From Bacteroidota bacterium (GTDB taxonomy: Bacteria > Bacteroidota > Bacteroidia > Chitinophagales > Saprospiraceae), in contig WGNL01000013.1 of NCBI GenBank assembly GCA_016124585.1, positions 186,001-250,000 of the forward strand: a stretch of 64,000 nt of DNA, given 5' to 3'. Position 1 is the stretch's first letter, and every line of letters starts with the position of its first letter. This document shows, in pieces, positions 59,693 to 64,000 of this stretch. The translations under genes were made by a program, and so were the position numbers. The notes below the pieces were generated by a model, which saw nothing but the letters and a program-made list of their open reading frames with translations, did no database searches and was not told the DNA's origin.

Positions 59693-60274
59693 ATGAAAAT
59701 TATGAAAAAAGCAATTTTCTTATCAATCTTCATTTTCTCCTGTATCACTTTTGCACTTTCACAGGATAAACCCGTCAAATTCACTGTTTCAGTCAGCACT
59801 GATTCTATCTTGATGGACAACTATTTTGAAGTAAAGTTCATTTTAGAAAATGCGGATGGAAAGAACTTCGAAGCACCTGATTTTAGCCAACATTTCAATA
59901 TCATCAGTGGGCCGAATTTTAGCACCTCAATGAGCATTGTGAACGGTGATATTTCTAAGAAAATGACCATCACTTACTTTGTAGAGCCAAAAGAAACGGG
60001 CTTGTTTTACATCCTCCCAGCCAGTGTTACGTCGAATGATAAAGTACTGGAAACCAGTCCATTAGAAGTATTGGTTGTACCAAATCCTGATGGCGTTAAA
60101 CAAACATTGCCCCATGGTGATAATAACAATTATCAATTCAATTTTGGAAACCCTTTTGATATGGAATTTTCCATGCCTGACATCAAGGAGCTCCATGAGC
60201 GTTCGCAGCCTTTGCCCGAAGAAACCCAGCCAGTAGAAAAGCCCAAGAAGAAGCGAAAGACAATAAGGATTTGA
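59693..60274 (+). CDS. BatD-like N-terminal domain protein
   Basis: The 193-residue protein has a signal peptide (MKKAIFLSIFIFSCITFALSQ). One domain like the first repeat of BatD/oxygen-tolerance proteins follows: VKFTVSVSTDSILMDNYFEVKFILENADGKNFEAPDF, FNIISGPNFSTSMSIVNGD and LFYILPASVTSNDKVLETSPLEV. It ends in a basic tail (KPKKKRKTIRI) and lacks the other BatD repeats and membrane anchor. No other bat genes are nearby. ATG 59702 is an alternative start. Confidence 0.7.
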   Translation: MKIMKKAIFLSIFIFSCITFALSQDKPVKFTVSVSTDSILMDNYFEVKFILENADGKNFEAPDFSQHFNIISGPNFSTSMSIVNGDISKKMTITYFVEPKETGLFYILPASVTSNDKVLETSPLEVLVVPNPDGVKQTLPHGDNNNYQFNFGNPFDMEFSMPDIKELHERSQPLPEETQPVEKPKKKRKTIRI

Positions 60275-60323
60275 TTCAACAAAAAAAGCCTGTTCAAATT
60301 GAACAGGCTTTTTTTGTTGAATC
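60273..60323. terminator. 51-bp perfect palindrome, bidirectional terminator
   Basis: Twenty-five bases on each side of A60298 are exact complements. The GCCTGTTC/GAACAGGC core is bounded by seven A and seven T, so it has a U-run in both directions. It separates the convergent BatD-like and 60333-60755 genes, and its first two bases belong to the BatD-like stop codon. Confidence 0.9.
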
Positions 60324-60332
60324 ATGCCTTAA

Positions 60333-60755
60333 TCATCTTTTGTAGCCCAACCACCAACCAATTACACCTCCTACTAGGCCTCCCATTACGGCATAAATTA
60401 CTGAATCTAATATGACCCCTCCCCAAGTCAAGAGTGTTGTAGTAGCCAACATAACGCTGTCGTAGCTCAATGCAATCAAAAAACCAACAGTGGCGCCGCC
60501 AATTAGACCGCCCTTGAAAGTCCGAATACCTGCCCATCTTTCAAAGATATAAGCGAGTAAAAAGCCAGCCACTAAATTTCCAATGATTAACGCTACGAAG
60601 TCCATGTCAGCATTAGACCTTGTCACTGAAGCAGCACTGGCAGCCATCATTGACTCCATGGTTGACTTGAAAATTATGCCGTAAAGTACCCATCCAATAA
60701 AAAAATAGGCCACTCCACCTAGTAAAGCACCCACTAAGAGTTTGTTAGTATTCAT
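60333..60755 (-). CDS. Small glycine-rich membrane protein
   Basis: The 140-residue protein has four predicted helices. The first is LLVGALLGGVAYFFIGWVLYGIIF and the last is VIYAVMGGLVGGVIGWWLGY, with GxxxG zipper spacing. A short polar loop (SAASVTRSNADMDF) lies between helices 1 and 2. It resembles DUF1761-like small membrane proteins, without certainty. It is isolated, with a bidirectional terminator downstream. Confidence 0.65.
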   Translation of the reverse strand: MNTNKLLVGALLGGVAYFFIGWVLYGIIFKSTMESMMAASAASVTRSNADMDFVALIIGNLVAGFLLAYIFERWAGIRTFKGGLIGGATVGFLIALSYDSVMLATTTLLTWGGVILDSVIYAVMGGLVGGVIGWWLGYKR

Positions 60756-60901
60756 TTCGTTTTGTTTTAATGAAAAAATAAAAGATTAAACTAGGCGAAT
60801 TTAACAAATTCAAGAATTTTACCGAATAGATGACATGAAATCATAGGCTTATGCCCCTGTTTTCTTCAAAATTTCAAAACAAAATACAACCAAGAACTCC
60901 A

Positions 60902-63900
60902 CTACTGGATATATTTATCTAAACCCAGTAAAATAGCTGTGGAATTATTCCTTGCAAACACAAAACACTGCTGACCACCAACTTGGATAGCTCGAATCCT
61001 TCGAACTTCACCATCTATCATTTGGTCACCTAACGTCGAGACTGCCATTCCACCATCTTTTGTGAAGCTTAGCACATTCCCATAATTTGCATCGTACCTA
61101 CCCATTTCAATATTACATTCAAAAAAATTGCCAGCAAGAAGCACCTCCATACGGCCATCTTGGTCCAAGTCAGCCAATTGAGCTGTGTTGAGGGTAGAGT
61201 ACTGTAGCTCGTCCGGTAGTCGATGCGCTTCAAACAGACCATTCCCTTTGTTTTCAAAATACATATTTGCCAGTTCGTTAGCCTCCCGTTCCACTGCTTT
61301 TGATAAATTTTCTGTACCAACTAAATCGGCAGCACCTGCTTTGGCAAAATCCTTAGCATAAATAAATTTTTTACGTAATCCGGGCATCTGTTTGATGACT
61401 TCTGCATGAGTCGCAAACGGTACTTCCTTACCGCCAAGGTAATATGTTAGAAGCTGCTCCACTTGCTCGTTTTTGTCAAAATCGGAAACATACATGCGAA
61501 TCGGTTCTGATGGGGTTGGATGAAAACGGCTGTTCATGCCAGTATTGCCTGCCAGAATATCTAGATCACCATCGCCATCAAAATCGAAAGGAAGGGCAAA
61601 ATTCCACCAACCTGTGAGGGTTTGTGGGGTTGCCGATTTATTTGCTTGAGTTAGAACTTCAGCCTTTTCAAAACTTGCTTCCTTGTTATAAAATATAGTG
61701 ATTGGGCCCCACTCCATCGCTAATAATAAGTCAAGGGAGCCATTTTGGTCAATGTCAGACCAGGTTGCATTTTTCACTAATCCAACTTCAGCAAGCTCAG
61801 GCGCAATTTTATCTGTGACGTTTTCAAACTCTCCATTCCCTTTGTTTCGGAGCAGAACAGAGGTTGGCGACAATCCATAATTCCAAGGCAAAGCACGAGC
61901 CCCCAAGAATACATCTGGAAAACCATCTTTGTCAAAATCGCCGACGGTGGCACATGCAGCGGTCATGAAAACATCTGGAAAATCAATGCGTTGAAAGTTC
62001 CCATTCCCATCATTTCGATACCAACGCTGTTTCATCGCCTCCTCCTTTCCTCGGTATTCATTTCCTCCAGCTGCAATTACTAAGTCCTGGTCTCCGTCCT
62101 TGTCCATGTCAACAAATGTAGCATCAACATCTTCAAAAAGGCTGTCAGCTATAATAGAAGCAGGAGTTTTAAGGGTGAATTTCCCTTGGCTTGTTTGTAA
62201 ATAAAGCGCACTTCTTTCCCGTTTTGCGGAGCCAAAAAACACATCGTCCAAACCATCGCCATTGGCGTCACCTATAGCCAAAGCTGGGCCTTCTGCAGAC
62301 ACCATCTGTGGTATTAGACCTTCCCGATTGAACTCAACAAAAGGGTTTTCCTTATGTCGAAAATTTAGACCAAGATCAGCAGTCAAATCGCTGAACTTGT
62401 ATGGGCTGATTGGCTTTTCTGCTAAAATTTTAAAGTCAAAAATTGGTAAGCCGGACTTCCATTCAAGCTCAATTGTTGAATTGTAAGTGAATCCTGAAAG
62501 CCGTTGGTAGCTTCTATCTGGCCAAATCAAATCCACGGAATCAACAGCCGTTGTGTCACCAATTCCAAGATGTAAAGGGCCAATCATACTGGATTGGTAT
62601 CCTCGCACAGCATAGTTTTCATAAACGATTTTTTCGCCATTTTTTTTGAAAACAACCGCCTTTACCCCAATGCCATTTACATTTTCAGAAGTTCCTTTTA
62701 GTCTGATATTCAAGTAGTTGTGATTAGGTAGCCTCATTTCCACCGTCATGTTTTGATAGACAAATGGCTCATCTTCAATATTATTGGTGACGATGTCTAG
62801 GTCTCCGTCATTGTCAAGGTCAGCATAAATGGAGCCATTGGAGTAACTAGGTTGGCTATTTCCAATTTGGGAACTGATGTCCTCAAATTTTACCCCACCT
62901 CCATTTGTCGCGTTAATAAAAAACTTATTCGGGAGCTTGATTTTAGGCATTTTCTCTACCACCTTCAAGTCCGGCGAATCTAGGCTATCCACGAATTCCC
63001 ATTTTTCGTTTTTCTCGTCACTGGACATGAAATTAGCGTAGTCAATATCGTTCATCCTCCGTGGGATACCATTGCTGATGAACAAGTCCTTCCGACCATC
63101 GTTGTCAAAATCGGTAAAAAGTGACGCCCAGGACCAGTCGGTGGCAGGAACGCCAGCAAAATGAGAAATCTCGCTGAATTTAGGGGAAAGTCCAATGGTG
63201 TTAGGAACAGAATTCGGACCAGGTGCATGCATCCCAAGATTTAATTGGAGGGCATTGTGTGCAAATTGTTCGTTGTAACCATAGCCCAATTTGAACTGAA
63301 AAGTTGAAAAACCGTCCTCGCCCAAAGAGCTTCTCAAAATGACAGGATCTTCTGGCTGCATGTCAAGGGAGACGACATCCCCCCACCCATCATTATTCAC
63401 ATCGCCAATATCCACGCCCATCGAAAAGCGGCTTGTATGCTGCATTGACTCGGTGAGTACCTCTTTGAAAGTGCCATCTTGCTGGTTGATGTAGAGGTAG
63501 TCATTTTCATGAAAGTCATTCCCAATGTAAATATCCGGCCAACCATCATTGTTGATGTCGCCAGTTACGATGCCAAGGCCGTAGCCAATCACTGTGCTAT
63601 TGATGCCAGCCTCTAGGGTTACCTCCGTGAATTTATCGCCATCGTTGCGCATCAATTTGTCTCCAGCCAGCGGGTGCTGTTTTCCCACAAATTGCCGACG
63701 CTGCCCAAAAGTGCCATTTTGGTGGAGCGAGTGGTTAAGTTGGTACATATCCAAGTCACCATCCAAGTCGTAGTCAAAAAAGGCAGCTTGTGTTCCAAAA
63801 GCCTGAAAATCAAGACCATACTGAACTGCTAGATTTTCATAAATTGGAATTCCATCTTCAATTTTCTGGCATATCCAAAGTTCATTTTGCCCCTTCACAT

Positions 63901-64000
63901 TTTGATAATTCCCTACACAGCTGACGTAAATGTCGAGCATGCCATCATTATTGATATCAACTACAGATGCTCCGGTGCTCCATTTAGACAAACCTAAATT
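60902..64000 (-). CDS. FG-GAP/ASPIC-UnbV repeat protein, 5' end beyond the window
   Basis: At least 1032 codons are open to the window edge; a TTG at 63991 is not a convincing start because the frame continues as NLG before it. Around 12 calcium-binding FG-GAP units of the DxxxDGxxD type are visible (for example DINNDGMLDIYV, DFDNDGRKDLF, DFDGDGDLDILAG). In the middle is an ASPIC/UnbV domain (NYLNIRLKGTSENVNGIGVKAVV ... YQSSMIGPLHLGIG). Such CRTAC1-like proteins are secreted or surface proteins in Bacteroidota, often near SusD-type systems. The signal peptide is outside the window. Confidence 0.88.
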   Translation of the reverse strand, partial: NLGLSKWSTGASVVDINNDGMLDIYVSCVGNYQNVKGQNELWICQKIEDGIPIYENLAVQYGLDFQAFGTQAAFFDYDLDGDLDMYQLNHSLHQNGTFGQRRQFVGKQHPLAGDKLMRNDGDKFTEVTLEAGINSTVIGYGLGIVTGDINNDGWPDIYIGNDFHENDYLYINQQDGTFKEVLTESMQHTSRFSMGVDIGDVNNDGWGDVVSLDMQPEDPVILRSSLGEDGFSTFQFKLGYGYNEQFAHNALQLNLGMHAPGPNSVPNTIGLSPKFSEISHFAGVPATDWSWASLFTDFDNDGRKDLFISNGIPRRMNDIDYANFMSSDEKNEKWEFVDSLDSPDLKVVEKMPKIKLPNKFFINATNGGGVKFEDISSQIGNSQPSYSNGSIYADLDNDGDLDIVTNNIEDEPFVYQNMTVEMRLPNHNYLNIRLKGTSENVNGIGVKAVVFKKNGEKIVYENYAVRGYQSSMIGPLHLGIGDTTAVDSVDLIWPDRSYQRLSGFTYNSTIELEWKSGLPIFDFKILAEKPISPYKFSDLTADLGLNFRHKENPFVEFNREGLIPQMVSAEGPALAIGDANGDGLDDVFFGSAKRERSALYLQTSQGKFTLKTPASIIADSLFEDVDATFVDMDKDGDQDLVIAAGGNEYRGKEEAMKQRWYRNDGNGNFQRIDFPDVFMTAACATVGDFDKDGFPDVFLGARALPWNYGLSPTSVLLRNKGNGEFENVTDKIAPELAEVGLVKNATWSDIDQNGSLDLLLAMEWGPITIFYNKEASFEKAEVLTQANKSATPQTLTGWWNFALPFDFDGDGDLDILAGNTGMNSRFHPTPSEPIRMYVSDFDKNEQVEQLLTYYLGGKEVPFATHAEVIKQMPGLRKKFIYAKDFAKAGAADLVGTENLSKAVEREANELANMYFENKGNGLFEAHRLPDELQYSTLNTAQLADLDQDGRMEVLLAGNFFECNIEMGRYDANYGNVLSFTKDGGMAVSTLGDQMIDGEVRRIRAIQVGGQQCFVFARNNSTAILLGLDKYIQ

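Overview
The window comes from a member of the Bacteroidota, most likely a saprospire- or chitinophaga-like lineage. Four things point there: promoters of the Bacteroidota type (-7 box TAnnTTTG), several secreted proteins with type IX secretion (T9SS) C-terminal tails, an alternative complex III (ACIII) plus cytochrome oxidase cluster, and a NuoG that keeps only its iron-sulfur part. No rRNA, phage or CRISPR array was seen. The only RNA gene is tRNA-Phe at 3007-3082.

Layout. Positions 1-8 kb hold mixed housekeeping genes: malic enzyme, a phosphatidylserine decarboxylase-like protein, tRNA-Phe, fmt, an M1 aminopeptidase and small envelope proteins. Positions 8.1-24.9 kb hold one long minus-strand complex I locus, nuoA to nuoN. 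It is interrupted by six genes that are not complex I subunits (a lipoprotein, a DUF559 nuclease, three unknown proteins and a CsaA-like protein) and by an unusual density of small palindromic repeats. Positions 25-41 kb hold plus-strand hydrolases, a DUF1800/DUF1501 pair, a secreted endonuclease/phosphatase-family protein, two adhesin-like T9SS proteins, a large minus-strand T9SS metalloprotease and a Pif1-like helicase. Positions 41.3-58.6 kb hold a minus-strand respiratory supercluster in the order actABCDEF, coxB, coxA, ctaB, two subunit III genes, subunit IV, a SCO-like protein, DUF420 and a small CPMC protein. Positions 58.9-64 kb hold lptB, a BatD-like protein, a small membrane protein and the C-terminal part of a large FG-GAP/ASPIC-UnbV protein.

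How the genes work together. NADH dehydrogenase (nuo) would feed menaquinone, ACIII would pass electrons from quinol to cytochrome c, and the caa3/aa3-type oxidase would reduce oxygen, so nearly the whole aerobic chain lies within 50 kb. The most striking single gene is coxB: after a complete CuA domain it carries an OmpA-type peptidoglycan-binding domain, which could tether the oxidase or its ACIII supercomplex to the cell wall.

The most striking non-genic signal is a family of three related inverted-repeat elements inside the nuo locus. They share near-identical termini and an internal box at a constant 17-bp spacing. One copy encloses an AT-rich gene, and two copies flank a DUF559 nuclease gene. 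A separate degenerate array with a 21-bp period lies upstream of nuoF. Three enzyme-fold proteins (SCO-like, DsbD-C-like, PSD-like) have lost residues normally needed for catalysis.
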